Of a stretch of DNA of 38,970 bases, positions 17,059 through 26,376 are shown in pieces. This DNA comes from Lysobacterales bacterium (GTDB taxonomy: Bacteria; Pseudomonadota; Gammaproteobacteria; Xanthomonadales; Marinicellaceae). Position numbers and translations under genes: made by a program. How positions within the stretch are numbered: position 1 is the first letter of the stretch; each line of letters starts with the position of its first letter. The stretch covers positions 1 to 38,970 of the forward strand of contig JAGRJR010000027.1 in assembly GCA_020442635.1 (NCBI GenBank), in the 5' to 3' direction. The notes under the pieces are model-generated. The model saw nothing but the letters and a program-made list of their open reading frames with translations, had not been told where the DNA came from and searched no databases.

Positions 17059-18797
17059 ACCATAGCAGACAAAAGTGGTGGTTCTTAAGCGCTTTTGTCC
17101 TGGTTTGCTTGATTCAAATTATCTCAGCCAGCCAACACCAACTTTTTGGAGACGAGGCCTTCTACTGGCTGGAAAGCCAAAACCTGGACTGGTCCTATGC
17201 AGAGTTACCAGGCTGGACTCAATGGATGATTGCACTCTCGCAACAATGGTTACCTAAATCTGAGTTAACTGTAAGATTACCATCGCTTTTAGCTGCCGCT
17301 TCTATTCCCTGGGTTGGCATGGCTATCAGCAAAATCACTCAACCACGAAACTCTTCAACATGGCATACCGGTTTGTTACTTTTAGCCTTACCAATGTTGA
17401 TGCTTGCGGGCATTTTAGCATTACCGGATATTTGGATTATTTTTTTTGGCGGTTTGGCAGTTTTCTTTTTAATGCAAGGGGTGAAGTTTCCAAAAAGGTC
17501 TTGGTTTTTTTTACTGGGATTGACATTGGCGCTGGGTATCAATGTGCATGTAAGGTTCTGGATGGTGATTTTCATCGCTGCAACAGTGACTTTGGTTCAG
17601 TACAGAACGTATCGTCAAATCATCAAATATCTGTTATTGATAACCATGCCTACTATGCTGCTAGGCTTTATTCCTATCATGCTTTTCAATCTGCACTATG
17701 ATTTTCCATTGCTGACATTTCAATTCAGTGACCGGCATCCCTGGTCATTTCAGCCTGCTCATGTTAGTTTTTTTCTGATACAAATCATTATTACTTCACC
17801 TGTAATGTTTGTTTTGTTCATAATGACCACCAGGCATTACAAGGACATGAATATTCAACAGAAAACTATAATGAGTATTGCCTTAGCTCACTGGTGTTTA
17901 TATGCAGTCTTAGGCTTTTTTTCTGACGATTTGCGATTTAATTGGCATTGGTCTTTGTTATCGTATGTACTGATTACAATCGCAGTCACACCTCGAAAAA
18001 TTGGCAGTGCATTATTGGGATGGTCCAAGTTAACAGGATTTTTTTGTAGTGTCGGCTTAATGTCGTGGCTTTATTGGGCGCTACATTTGAGCCAGCCTAT
18101 TTCACAACTGAATGAGCGCTTCACAGAAAATGCCCGAGGTTGGAAAGAGTTAGCATATGCAACCCAAAAACAAATTAAAAATACTGGCATTCAATATATT
18201 ATCACTGACCAATTCATGACTTTGGCAAATCTTAAGTTTTATCTTGATGGTGATCAAACAATAACCACACTTACACACCCATTAAACCAAAAACATGGCA
18301 GACAATTGCAACTCGAAATTATGGGTCTTGAACAGTCTGCTACCAAGGGAAAGAACCTATTGGTAGTAGAACAAACGGCACTTAAACTAGAACAGACTAT
18401 TCCCTTTTATCAAATGGCCTGTAAAAAATTGAACGGCATCAAGTTAAGGGATACTCTTGACTATCAACAAGGTATCAAATCTTTTTATTTCTTTGAAACA
18501 GGAGTTGGTATTTGTGAAATCCCACCAATCATTTACGCAACCACGGAGAATAATCAAATATCAGGCTGGGTACTGCATCATAAATCGAAAATCTGGCAAT
18601 TAAGTGTAAACGAAAATATTTTGACAAATAATCTTGAGCAAATACCAATTGGCAGTAATTTATTATTTGAAAGTTTAAGTAACGATGACTATCAACTAAC
18701 AGAATTCACCTTTACTAATTCTTCTGATATCGATAACCCTTTACAAATCCGATTAGAACTTGGTAAGCAAATCATCAACAGTGCCAGAATCAATTAA
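17052..18797 (+). CDS. Membrane glycosyltransferase of the GT39/GT83 (ArnT/PMT-like) GT-C fold
   Basis: A 581-residue integral membrane protein with an N-terminal membrane helix, then HQLFGDEAFYWLESQNLDWSY. The acidic pair in GDEA after the first helix, followed by an aromatic-rich loop, is the hallmark of ArnT-like transferases that move a sugar from a polyprenyl-phosphate donor. About nine further hydrophobic segments follow to residue 350, and then a soluble periplasmic C-terminal part. The start overlaps the transglycosylase stop by 7 nt (ATGTTAA), so they are translated together. It could modify lipid A, pilin or another envelope acceptor; nothing in the sequence decides. It converges on the DUF2333 gene with a 2-nt gap. 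Confidence 0.85.
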   Translation: MLNHSRQKWWFLSAFVLVCLIQIISASQHQLFGDEAFYWLESQNLDWSYAELPGWTQWMIALSQQWLPKSELTVRLPSLLAAASIPWVGMAISKITQPRNSSTWHTGLLLLALPMLMLAGILALPDIWIIFFGGLAVFFLMQGVKFPKRSWFFLLGLTLALGINVHVRFWMVIFIAATVTLVQYRTYRQIIKYLLLITMPTMLLGFIPIMLFNLHYDFPLLTFQFSDRHPWSFQPAHVSFFLIQIIITSPVMFVLFIMTTRHYKDMNIQQKTIMSIALAHWCLYAVLGFFSDDLRFNWHWSLLSYVLITIAVTPRKIGSALLGWSKLTGFFCSVGLMSWLYWALHLSQPISQLNERFTENARGWKELAYATQKQIKNTGIQYIITDQFMTLANLKFYLDGDQTITTLTHPLNQKHGRQLQLEIMGLEQSATKGKNLLVVEQTALKLEQTIPFYQMACKKLNGIKLRDTLDYQQGIKSFYFFETGVGICEIPPIIYATTENNQISGWVLHHKSKIWQLSVNENILTNNLEQIPIGSNLLFESLSNDDYQLTEFTFTNSSDIDNPLQIRLELGKQIINSARIN

Positions 18798-18799
18798 GA

Positions 18800-19813
18800 T
18801 TAACCATCTTCCAACAACTGCCGCAAATCAATCACTCCAGCATTGGCTCGAGAGATGTATGATGCCATAACCAAAGAATGATTGGCAAAAAAACCAAAAC
18901 CCGAGCCATTTAGGATCATGGGCGTCCAAATGGTGTCTTGTGCCGCTTCAAGTTCACGAACAATTTGCCTCAATGAGACCAGCGCATTTTTCTTCTCCAA
19001 AACGCCTTTGAAGTCAACTTCAACTGCTTTCATAAAATGAATCAAAGCCCAGGTAGCTCCTCTTGCTTCATAGAAGTTGTCATCAATATCGAGCCAAGGA
19101 GTTTGTACTCGAAGTTCACTCGGTTTATATGTCGAGGTTTCCGCCACTTCATCACCACCAGTGTCGGTATTTACTCGATTTTGGCCAACGCTGGCACTGA
19201 GCTTTTGAGAGAGCGCACCAAGACGTTTCTCAACCAAGTTTAACCAAATTACCAGGTTGTCTGTTCTGGCAAAAAATTGCGCATCAGGATCACTGGTATC
19301 AGCCAGTCTGGTCAAATAACGATGAAAATACTCTTGGCCTTCACGGTAACGACCTTCCGTTCTTGGCCACAACCATTTGTCATTGTCATTGTGAAATTTT
19401 GGATCTGCTTGAGCCAAATCAACATCCTCCTCTGATTGACTTTGAGATCTTGAAATATCATTACGCATCACCCGAGCAAAATCTCTGACTTGAACCAAAA
19501 CCCCAAATTCCCAGTTAGGTATATTGTCCATTAAAACAAACGGCGGCATAACATCATTGGACATATAGCCACCGGGTTTATTCAACAGTACATCTGTCAC
19601 TTCCATAAAAGTGGCTCCGCTGGTAAAACCTGTCACCATATCATGCTGGTGAAACCCAGCTCGCTTTTCTGCATTTAACTTAACATCAAAAAATTCAGGT
19701 TCCTGGTCGTAGTACATGGCCAATACAATTTGAACAATAATTAAAACCAGCAAACCATATAGCCACCATTTGGCCTTTGATTTCCTATTTTTATCTGAAT
19801 ACCTGTTTTCCAT
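18800..19813 (-). CDS. DUF2333 family inner-membrane protein
   Basis: 337 residues with a basic N-terminus (NRYSDKNRKSKAKWW), one transmembrane segment at about 17-34, and a periplasmic remainder. Segments such as FTSGATFMEVTDVLLNKPGGYMSND, seen here in part, WEFGVLVQVRDFARVMRND and WLWPRTEGRYREGQ match my memory of DUF2333 proteins of gammaproteobacteria. Their function is uncharacterised. The C-terminal half is helical with conserved Trp residues (TWALIHFMKAVEVDFKGVL). It is a single gene, converging on the glycosyltransferase with almost no gap and separated from the pilin gene upstream by 109 nt. Confidence 0.78.
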   Translation of the reverse strand: MENRYSDKNRKSKAKWWLYGLLVLIIVQIVLAMYYDQEPEFFDVKLNAEKRAGFHQHDMVTGFTSGATFMEVTDVLLNKPGGYMSNDVMPPFVLMDNIPNWEFGVLVQVRDFARVMRNDISRSQSQSEEDVDLAQADPKFHNDNDKWLWPRTEGRYREGQEYFHRYLTRLADTSDPDAQFFARTDNLVIWLNLVEKRLGALSQKLSASVGQNRVNTDTGGDEVAETSTYKPSELRVQTPWLDIDDNFYEARGATWALIHFMKAVEVDFKGVLEKKNALVSLRQIVRELEAAQDTIWTPMILNGSGFGFFANHSLVMASYISRANAGVIDLRQLLEDG

Positions 19814-19922
19814 AATGATCTGTTTTTTTTAAACCATTATATTATGAAATTATTGGAACCACATGTGAAGGAAGTCAAGGTACGAGCCTTAATTTGTAGA
19901 GTAAATGATGTTGTCTAAAAAA

Positions 19923-20363
19923 TTAATTTGTTCTACAATCCACTGGCAAAAATTTGTTCTCCAAAGTTGAAGAACATACCCAAAGTAAGCTGGTTCCGTT
20001 ATTCCCTCCCTGACCAGGTATATAAGGTGTCAAAGTTAGAGTATTTCCTATTAAGCTCGCGTCATTCTGATAACTTGCAGTAATTATTCCTGAAGCTACG
20101 CTGATTTGAGATACGTACTCACCAGTCATGTCATTGGCGGCAGGAACACCATCTATACCACTGTTCAAGTTATTTACTACCCCAGTGTTTACCCAAACTT
20201 CAGAAATGTACCTCTTTAAAGGCGCTGATAACATCAATGCTTCACCAGCCTTGGCTCTGACGGTATAATCTCTATAGGCAGGAACTGCATAGGCCATTAA
20301 AATAGCTATGATTGCAATGACAATCATCAACTCAATCAATGTAAATCCCCGTTGTTTATTCAT
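19923..20363 (-). CDS. Type IV major-pilin-like prepilin, copy 1
   Basis: Prepilin with a short basic leader MNKQRG, then the PilD cleavage and N-methylation site G|FTLIE and the hydrophobic alpha-1 spine [20 protein letters not shown]. The frame opens 36 codons earlier (20471), but the ATG at 20363 gives the normal six-residue leader and a 146-residue product. The C-terminus carries the disulfide-loop cysteines in LWVCSSTLENKFLPVDC. Residues 1-42 of the mature form are nearly identical to the second pilin at 26.4 kb, whereas the globular head differs. I see no sigma-54 promoter, often used for pilA, in the upstream gap. It could be a major pilin or an accessory pilin. Confidence 0.92.
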   Translation of the reverse strand: MNKQRGFTLIELMIVIAIIAILMAYAVPAYRDYTVRAKAGEALMLSAPLKRYISEVWVNTGVVNNLNSGIDGVPAANDMTGEYVSQISVASGIITASYQNDASLIGNTLTLTPYIPGQGGNNGTSLLWVCSSTLENKFLPVDCRTN

Positions 20364-20601
20364 TTTAATTATTCTTCGTTTAACAGGTGGATTTTTGATC
20401 ACACTTTGAGTAAAGTAAATTATGATTGGTTTAATTTGTAACGTATTAGACAAAAACACAAATGAAATCATATTTCACTATAGGGTAATTTCAGAAATCT
20501 GACGTAATTTGGCACTTTTCTGTCTAACAATCTTTGATAAAAAAAATACACTTCTCATTATGCTAAATATAAATCATTATAGTTAACTCCTTTTACAAAA
20601 A

Positions 20602-21291
20602 ATGAAAATCATTAAGAACCTAAAAAAAAGTCAAATTCTTCGAAAACTGTTCGGTCCGTTATACCTTCACATAAAAAATAGATTCACTAATTTTAATGAC
20701 TCAAGTACTTATTGGGATAAACGATACCAAAGAGGAGGGAATTCTGGAGCAGGATCATATGATAAATTTGCAATTTTTAAGGCAGAAACAATCAATAAAT
20801 TTTTGAATGATCATAATATTAACACCGTAATTGAATTTGGCTGTGGGGATGGCAATCAGCTTAGTCTCATCAATTATAAGTATTATTCAGGTTTCGATGT
20901 CAGTGAGACCATCATAAAAAAATGTAAGGAAAAATTTAGCCATGATAAAACCAAAAAATTTTATCAACTTCAAGCATACAATGGTCAATGTGCAGACCTA
21001 ACACTTTCTCTGGATGTGATATACCACTTGGTAGAAGATACAGTTTATAGAAAACACCTTAATCAATTATTCTCCGCTTCTAAAAACTTTGTAATCATTT
21101 ATTCTTCCAACACGAACGACCAGGAAACGTATCAATCCAAACACGTCAGACATCGACTGTTTTTAACAGATATTGATAATAACCAATGGGAACTGTTCAA
21201 TGTCATTCCTAACAAATATCCTTACGATGGTAATGAAATGAAAGGATCGCCCGCCAATTTCTTTATTTTTAGAAAAAAAACAAAACTGTAA
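20602..21291 (+). CDS. Small class I SAM-dependent methyltransferase
   Basis: A 229-residue cytoplasmic methyltransferase. The N-terminus is basic (MKIIKNLKKSQILRKLFG). Then come TYWDKRYQRGGNSGAGSY, the SAM-binding motif I VIEFGCGDGNQL, the acidic end of strand 2 (YYSGFDVSETIIKKC) and LTLSLDVIYHLVEDTVYRKHL, the post-motif II pattern. The C-terminal part (SPANFFIFRK) closes the fold. It is placed divergently from pilin 1 and convergently with the epimerase-like gene. It may methylate a sugar of the neighbouring glycan pathway; this rests on location only. Confidence 0.82.
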   Translation: MKIIKNLKKSQILRKLFGPLYLHIKNRFTNFNDSSTYWDKRYQRGGNSGAGSYDKFAIFKAETINKFLNDHNINTVIEFGCGDGNQLSLINYKYYSGFDVSETIIKKCKEKFSHDKTKKFYQLQAYNGQCADLTLSLDVIYHLVEDTVYRKHLNQLFSASKNFVIIYSSNTNDQETYQSKHVRHRLFLTDIDNNQWELFNVIPNKYPYDGNEMKGSPANFFIFRKKTKL

Positions 21292-21444
21292 TAATGTTTG
21301 CCTTTCCAAAACAACTTTCTTCAATCAGTTTAATGAAGACTTATTACTTGAATTCAGTCTAACACTAAATCGCTGGTGCTTGGGAGTTTTTTACTCTGAT
21401 TGATTTACTGTTGAATTTTCTTTAGTTCATTTCATGTTAACTTG

Positions 21445-22524
21445 TTAGGTGTCTATAAGAAAATCGACAATGATCTTAGACGGAGATCTTAAAGTCCTTT
21501 TTTTGGCGTTATCTTCTAGACCTTCCAAATCAGCAACAAATTTTTCCGCAATCTTTTTATCAAAACCATTCATAATAGCGGTTTCACCCAGCCCCTCAGG
21601 TCGCTCGGTCGCATCTCTCATAATCAATGTCGGAATTCCTAAATAAGCCAATTCCTCCTGATTGCTACCTCCATCAGTTATAACAAATTTGGAATTTGAC
21701 AGTAAACGAATAAAACCCATATATCCCATCCTTGGTTCTAGTGTTATATTGGAGTTTGATTCTAAATCATTCATCCAACCGTATTTATTTAACCTTTTCT
21801 TGGTAGTAGGATGCAAAACAAATACCAATTTTATTTTTTTTGAAATCAAATTAAGTATGTCTAATATACTTCGAAATCTTTTCTTTCTATAAATATTTTC
21901 AAATCTGTGAATTGATACCACTGCATATTCATGCTCCTCTTGTTTTTGACATTCAAACTTCTTGGAAATGGCATAATTAACAGCATCAACTATTGTATTT
22001 AATTGGGTGTCTACAGCTTTTATATGATATTTTTTTAAATTTTTAACGGCCCACTTACCAGGGCAAAACCCTACATCAGATAAGCGAAAAGTTAATACTC
22101 GAGTGATTTCTTCGGGAAATGGACTAAAAAAAGAAAAGGATCTTAATCCAGATTCTATATGAGCAATTCTATTTGAGGTAAATTTTCCAACCAAAGCTCC
22201 AAGCAAAGTCGACAATGTATCACCATGTACTAAAATCCAAGAGCTCTCACTGTTGTCTTCAAATAATTTTTTCCGATGTTTAATCATTTTGACAAAAGCC
22301 CTGGGAAACCAAAACATCATCCTGAAAACACTTGACACTTCTTTTGGTTTTTCTAGTTCTATCGGCTCTGTCTTAATGTCAAAATCATTAAGAATTGTGT
22401 TAATGGTTTCCTTATGTTGACCGGTTAACAATATTTGGAATTTTAATTCACGCGCCTCTAATTCTCGGATAACAGGTGCCATTTTAATTAATTGCGCTCT
22501 GGTGCCAATGATACAAGTAATCAT
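21445..22524 (-). CDS. UDP-N-acetylglucosamine 2-epimerase family protein (WecB/NeuC-like)
   Basis: Cytoplasmic GT-B-fold enzyme that in this family epimerises UDP-GlcNAc to UDP-ManNAc or hydrolyses a related sugar nucleotide. Visible signatures are TCIIGTRAQLIKMAPVI, WILVHGDTLSTLLGAL, RIAHIESGLRS, SPFPEEITRVL, VVSIHRFENIY (family H-R-x-E-N) and ITDGGSNQEELAYLGIPTLIMR. The usual GTRPE start is GTRAQ here, so the first substrate loop deviates. The 359-residue length is normal. It is the last gene of the minus-strand run that begins after pilin 2, 37 nt downstream of the start of the membrane-protein gene's end. It probably supplies an N-acetyl-hexosamine precursor. Confidence 0.86.
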   Translation of the reverse strand: MITCIIGTRAQLIKMAPVIRELEARELKFQILLTGQHKETINTILNDFDIKTEPIELEKPKEVSSVFRMMFWFPRAFVKMIKHRKKLFEDNSESSWILVHGDTLSTLLGALVGKFTSNRIAHIESGLRSFSFFSPFPEEITRVLTFRLSDVGFCPGKWAVKNLKKYHIKAVDTQLNTIVDAVNYAISKKFECQKQEEHEYAVVSIHRFENIYRKKRFRSILDILNLISKKIKLVFVLHPTTKKRLNKYGWMNDLESNSNITLEPRMGYMGFIRLLSNSKFVITDGGSNQEELAYLGIPTLIMRDATERPEGLGETAIMNGFDKKIAEKFVADLEGLEDNAKKRTLRSPSKIIVDFLIDT

Positions 22525-22561
22525 AATTGATAGGGTGCCATTACACGAAACAGGTTAATCA

Positions 22562-23464
22562 TTATATTACTTCTGTCATTTTTTCTGTATTCTTTTTCAA
22601 AATCAAAGCAATACCAAACAACAAAACATCTCCAACAACAGAAATCAAACGAAGCGAAATCATTAATATCAATGCATCACTTTCAGAAATTTCAAATAAC
22701 ATAAGTTTTAGAAAAATCGCTTCTCTCACTCCAATACCTGCAGGTGAACCAGGGGTTAAAAAACCAACTACAAAAGAAAGTACATATCCTGAAGTAAGAA
22801 GCAGAAATGGAAGAGATAAATTTAGCAATACATCTTGGAATAAATATACAATAAAACCAATTAGTACATGAGAGAAAATATAGCTGACTAATATAATTAT
22901 AATTTTTTTAAAAGTTAATAAATCTCTTATTGACTCCTTTGAGTCAAGAAAAAAAAAGGAAAAAATTACTCCAAAGATTATCAGAACAAGTATAGAAATA
23001 TTAAATTTAACATCTAAACTTGAAGGACTATAATTTAAATAATAAAAGCCAAAAATAGCCGCTGAGATAACAACTAAAATTGTTTCAAATAAAATTGAAT
23101 TAGTTATGTGGTAGGTTTTGATGCCTAATTTCTTAGCCATAATAAACCGACCTGCTAAATGAAAGACGTTGCCAGGCAAATATTTTCCAACTTGAGAAAT
23201 GGCAATAACGGAAAAATACTTGAGAAAGCCTATTGTCGGATATTTATCATTTAACTGTAGTTGCCAAGCAAACACTATTATCAACAGCGTAATGGAATAC
23301 AAGAAGATTCCAATAAGAAAAAGCAGCAAAAAAACCGGGTCATAAAAATGACCGATAATCAGTGAATAGTTTTGATAAAAAACCTCTGCCAGAAACCATA
23401 AGGAGACCAACATTAAAATAAAGCCTATTGGCTTTGCCAATTTTAAAATTGAATTAATATGCAA
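22562..23464 (-). CDS. LPG-synthase-TM (UPF0104-like) integral membrane protein
   Basis: 300 residues with about eight transmembrane segments and almost no soluble part. The motif SQVGKYLPGNVFHLAGRF and the later GFLTPGSPAGIGVREAIFL are the two conserved signatures of the lysylphosphatidylglycerol synthetase membrane-domain family, which also includes AglD-type proteins. No aminoacyl-transferase domain is attached. Family members of this short type are thought to be flippases or partners of glycosyltransferases that make lipid-linked sugars. It sits 16 nt after a DPM1-like GT2 gene and before a WecB-like gene, so a role in moving a polyprenyl-phosphate sugar across the inner membrane is a reasonable inference. 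Confidence 0.85.
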   Translation of the reverse strand: MHINSILKLAKPIGFILMLVSLWFLAEVFYQNYSLIIGHFYDPVFLLLFLIGIFLYSITLLIIVFAWQLQLNDKYPTIGFLKYFSVIAISQVGKYLPGNVFHLAGRFIMAKKLGIKTYHITNSILFETILVVISAAIFGFYYLNYSPSSLDVKFNISILVLIIFGVIFSFFFLDSKESIRDLLTFKKIIIILVSYIFSHVLIGFIVYLFQDVLLNLSLPFLLLTSGYVLSFVVGFLTPGSPAGIGVREAIFLKLMLFEISESDALILMISLRLISVVGDVLLFGIALILKKNTEKMTEVI

Positions 23465-23481
23465 AACTATATTGTAAGTAG

Positions 23482-24366
23482 TTAGTTTTCCTTATCATTG
23501 CTATCTGGCTTACTTTGATAAAACAGTGAAGTGATCTGCTCAGAAACCAACCCCATTAAAAAAATCAGAATTGAGGTACTGAACAACAAAACTCCCATGT
23601 TGGTAAACCGACCATTTGATAGGAATGTATACGCATAATATCCTAATCCAGATAGGAAAAACATGGCACTTGCTGGGAAAAAAAGTTTCATAGGAGAATA
23701 TAGTGTTCCAATCTTGAAAATTATCAAGAAAAAACGCGTACCATCTTTAATGATATTGATATGGCTCTTTCCTATTCTCTCAGGAGCAAAAATTGGCACA
23801 TACCCCACTGAAAATCCTGCTCGAAAAAAGGCCATGGTAATGGTAGTTGGGTAGGAAAAACCATTAGGTAATAAATAGAGAAATTGCTTAAACTTATTAG
23901 CTGAAACCACCCTAAAACCAGATGTCAAATCCTTGATTTCATGACCTGTCATGTAACTAGAAATTCGGTTATATAGTGCATTCCCAAAAAGTCTGGTTAT
24001 TGAAGCCTGTGATTTTTTATTCCTGGTTCCCACAACCATGTCAAACCCTTTTTGATAAACCTCTAATAGTTTTGGAATGTCTTCTGGCTGGTGTTGACCA
24101 TCTGCGTCCATAAAAACGAGTACATCACCCTTAGCCGCTCTTGCCCCTGATTTTATAGCTGCACCATTTCCTTTACTATATGGGTGACTAACCACAATCG
24201 CATTATTATTTTTACATATCAATTCTGTATCATCCTCAGAACCATCATTTACCACTATTATTTCTGCATCTATTTTCAACAACTTGAGTTGCGGTAACAA
24301 TTCAACCAAACTCTTTGATTCATTTTTTGCTGGTATTATGATCGAAATTTTACTCATTTTTTTCAT
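23482..24366 (-). CDS. Polyprenyl-phosphate glycosyltransferase, GT2 DPM1-like
   Basis: Makes polyprenyl-phosphate sugar from a nucleotide sugar at the cytoplasmic face. The GT-A domain (1-220) has ISIIIPAKNESKSL, EIIVVNDGSEDDT, the metal-binding FMDADGQHQPED and MVVGTRNKK, and a QxxRW-type region is replaced by TSGFRVVSANKF, as in DPM1-like enzymes. Two C-terminal membrane segments (about 225-285) anchor it. The start overlaps the upstream GT-C gene by 17 nt (ATG at 24366) or 8 nt (ATG at 24357, giving MSKISII). Neither has a clear Shine-Dalgarno, so coupling is likely. It probably provides the donor used by that GT-C enzyme. Confidence 0.88.
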   Translation of the reverse strand: MKKMSKISIIIPAKNESKSLVELLPQLKLLKIDAEIIVVNDGSEDDTELICKNNNAIVVSHPYSKGNGAAIKSGARAAKGDVLVFMDADGQHQPEDIPKLLEVYQKGFDMVVGTRNKKSQASITRLFGNALYNRISSYMTGHEIKDLTSGFRVVSANKFKQFLYLLPNGFSYPTTITMAFFRAGFSVGYVPIFAPERIGKSHINIIKDGTRFFLIIFKIGTLYSPMKLFFPASAMFFLSGLGYYAYTFLSNGRFTNMGVLLFSTSILIFLMGLVSEQITSLFYQSKPDSNDKEN

Positions 24367-26284
24367 TAATAATTTGTTGATAACTATTTATTCTTTCCTT
24401 CCAGCCTTTCAAATCAGGAAAGATTCCTTTGGTTAACTCATAATCCTTTCTTAAATCAGCCAATAATTCATTAATTACTTGGTACTCACCTCGCTCATAT
24501 AGAGTGTCTAAACCTTCAAAAGCATCATAATATCGATGGTATTGAAAAATTAATTTTTTAATTTCTTCTTTACCTTTGTCAATTTCTCCTTTTTCCAAGA
24601 AATAGTGCATGCCATAAGCCGTTTGAAAGAGTTTCGAATACTTTCTTCCACTATGCTTATGCAAAAATAAAGACTTATAAAATTGCGTTGCATACTCCAT
24701 ATCTTTTCCTGTTTTGCACTCATTTCTCAATAATTTCCTAAAAATGCTGGTAAACGCTACCATACTAGTCATATTAAATGATTCCGTTTTAAATGCCTCT
24801 ATAGCAGATTCAAAATATAAATCCAACTGATAATAGTCTGTATTTTCAGCCCCACATAAATATTGTAACCTGTTGAAATGCAGAGCCAGACTATTGTGCT
24901 GGTAAATTGCTTGGTCTAATAATTGTAAAGTTTTGTTTTTATATCCACTCCTAGCATAATAATCTGCTGTCATTGTAATTGCACGTTCAGACTCAGGAAA
25001 CTTCTGCATAGTCATTTCGTGAAGTTTGAAATTATCTTGCCACACCTGAACCCTTAAAAAAGTTAAAAAAGATATAAAACAAATCAAAGCAACCGGTATC
25101 AAATAAAATATAGGATTTCTCTTAACGAGTTTTAGCAATATAAATGAAAATGGAACACCCATAAATACTGTTGCTAAATAGGTTCTATGTTCATAATATA
25201 TTTCTAAAGGGATAAATGTGGACTCAATACTCAAAGCAATAAAAAAGAAAAAAGTCACAAAACTTAACCAAATCATCTTATTTCGAATCAACCAAGCTAA
25301 AACAATCAAACCCAATATAAAAATAATAGAAAAAAATGTACTGATAGGCTTGAATATTCCTGTTGAAAGCTTAAAACCATCGGCAAAAACCCCATAAGTA
25401 AAATATTTGGGGATCAGTAGATGATTTAGATAATCTGTTAGTACTCTAAACTCAGTTAATAATCTTTCAAAGGGTGAAAACATCCGAACATCATAAACAT
25501 CCAGATTTTTGATAGTCATATAAATAAATGCTAAAAAAATTACACACGATGGAATAGTAAAAATAACCAGTTTTATTCTGCTCCTCAATGGGTTAAAAGA
25601 TAAGTACTTACGCACTATTAACGCTTCAAATAAAAAGATTAAAGGCAAAACTAAAACTCCATTCTCTTTGCTGAATACAGCAAATATGGTGGCTCCAAAC
25701 ACAGATATAACCATGCCAATTTCATAAATTGAAGCTTTCTTGATTGAGTTTTTAACACGGAAAGTGAAGTAACTCAGCATCCCCAACAACATAAATAACA
25801 CTGGCAACATTGCCATTCTTTGTACTATGTAAAGTGTTGTTGAAACAAAAAATGGATGCAGTACCCAAATTGATGTTGACACGATTGCGATAAAATTTCT
25901 ATCTGCCGAATGAGTAGAGTGCTGGCCGATAACTTTACGAATAAGCCAAAATAAAAGAATTCCTATGAGCAAATGAAAAATAACATTTGTGCGCTTGAAC
26001 GAGTATGGTTCTACAGGCCAATTTTGGCCATCTATTAAAAAGGACAGTACAGAAATGGGTCTTTTTAAAATGCCAGTATCAGAAAGACCTAAGTAAGTTT
26101 TCAATGATTCTCCAGTTATCTCGCCTTCGAAGACAGCAAGTTTTTTAAGACTGTGATAATCATCAAAAATGAAACCACCATTAAATCCAGGTTTGTACAA
26201 AAACCAGCCTAAAATCACCAAAATAAAAATCAATACAATTGCTTTAAATGTTGAAATTAAGGGTGATCTTGTTTGTAGTTCCAT
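24350..26284 (-). CDS. GT-C membrane glycosyltransferase with C-terminal TPR-like region (TMTC-like)
   Basis: 644 residues. The N-terminal part has one membrane helix followed by GGFIFDDYHSLKKL, with an acidic pair at 41-42 in the first periplasmic loop. Next come RPISVLSFLIDGQNWPVEPY and RTNVIFHLLIGILLFWLIR, the pattern of TMTC/PMT-type O-mannosyltransferases that use polyprenyl-phosphate sugars. Around ten membrane segments reach residue 405. The rest is a soluble helical part with TPR character (AITMTADYYARSGYKNKTLQLLDQAI). It lies directly after pilin 2 but beyond that gene's terminator, and overlaps the DPM1-like gene. By inference it glycosylates a periplasmic protein, possibly pilin. 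A polysaccharide-related role is not excluded. Confidence 0.82.
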   Translation of the reverse strand: MELQTRSPLISTFKAIVLIFILVILGWFLYKPGFNGGFIFDDYHSLKKLAVFEGEITGESLKTYLGLSDTGILKRPISVLSFLIDGQNWPVEPYSFKRTNVIFHLLIGILLFWLIRKVIGQHSTHSADRNFIAIVSTSIWVLHPFFVSTTLYIVQRMAMLPVLFMLLGMLSYFTFRVKNSIKKASIYEIGMVISVFGATIFAVFSKENGVLVLPLIFLFEALIVRKYLSFNPLRSRIKLVIFTIPSCVIFLAFIYMTIKNLDVYDVRMFSPFERLLTEFRVLTDYLNHLLIPKYFTYGVFADGFKLSTGIFKPISTFFSIIFILGLIVLAWLIRNKMIWLSFVTFFFFIALSIESTFIPLEIYYEHRTYLATVFMGVPFSFILLKLVKRNPIFYLIPVALICFISFLTFLRVQVWQDNFKLHEMTMQKFPESERAITMTADYYARSGYKNKTLQLLDQAIYQHNSLALHFNRLQYLCGAENTDYYQLDLYFESAIEAFKTESFNMTSMVAFTSIFRKLLRNECKTGKDMEYATQFYKSLFLHKHSGRKYSKLFQTAYGMHYFLEKGEIDKGKEEIKKLIFQYHRYYDAFEGLDTLYERGEYQVINELLADLRKDYELTKGIFPDLKGWKERINSYQQIINEKNE

Positions 26285-26321
26285 AGCAGGTTACCTTTTC
26301 TGACTAGATTTATTATGCCAT

Positions 26322-26354
26322 AAAAAAACCTCGGTTAATACCGAGGTTTTTTTT
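26322..26354. terminator. Intrinsic terminator after pilin 2
   Basis: CCTCGGT (26329-26335) pairs with ACCGAGG (26340-26346) around a TAAT loop, flanked by seven A and eight T. Read on the minus strand it starts 22 nt after the pilin stop and ends in a U-run, so it terminates the pilin transcript. It is symmetrical enough to work in both directions. It should let pilin be made in excess of the downstream glycosyltransferase genes. Confidence 0.92.
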
Positions 26355-26376
26355 AAACAAAGCTAATATTTAAATA

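Noticed and set aside
20364..20601. Sigma-54 promoter for pilin 1 or the divergent methyltransferase
   Set aside because: TGGCAC occurs on the plus strand at about 20510, but the GC needed at the -12 element is missing (TGTC instead of TTGC).
21292..21444. Terminator between the convergent methyltransferase and epimerase genes
   Set aside because: A T-run follows GCTTGGGAG near 21390, but no stem of useful length precedes it.
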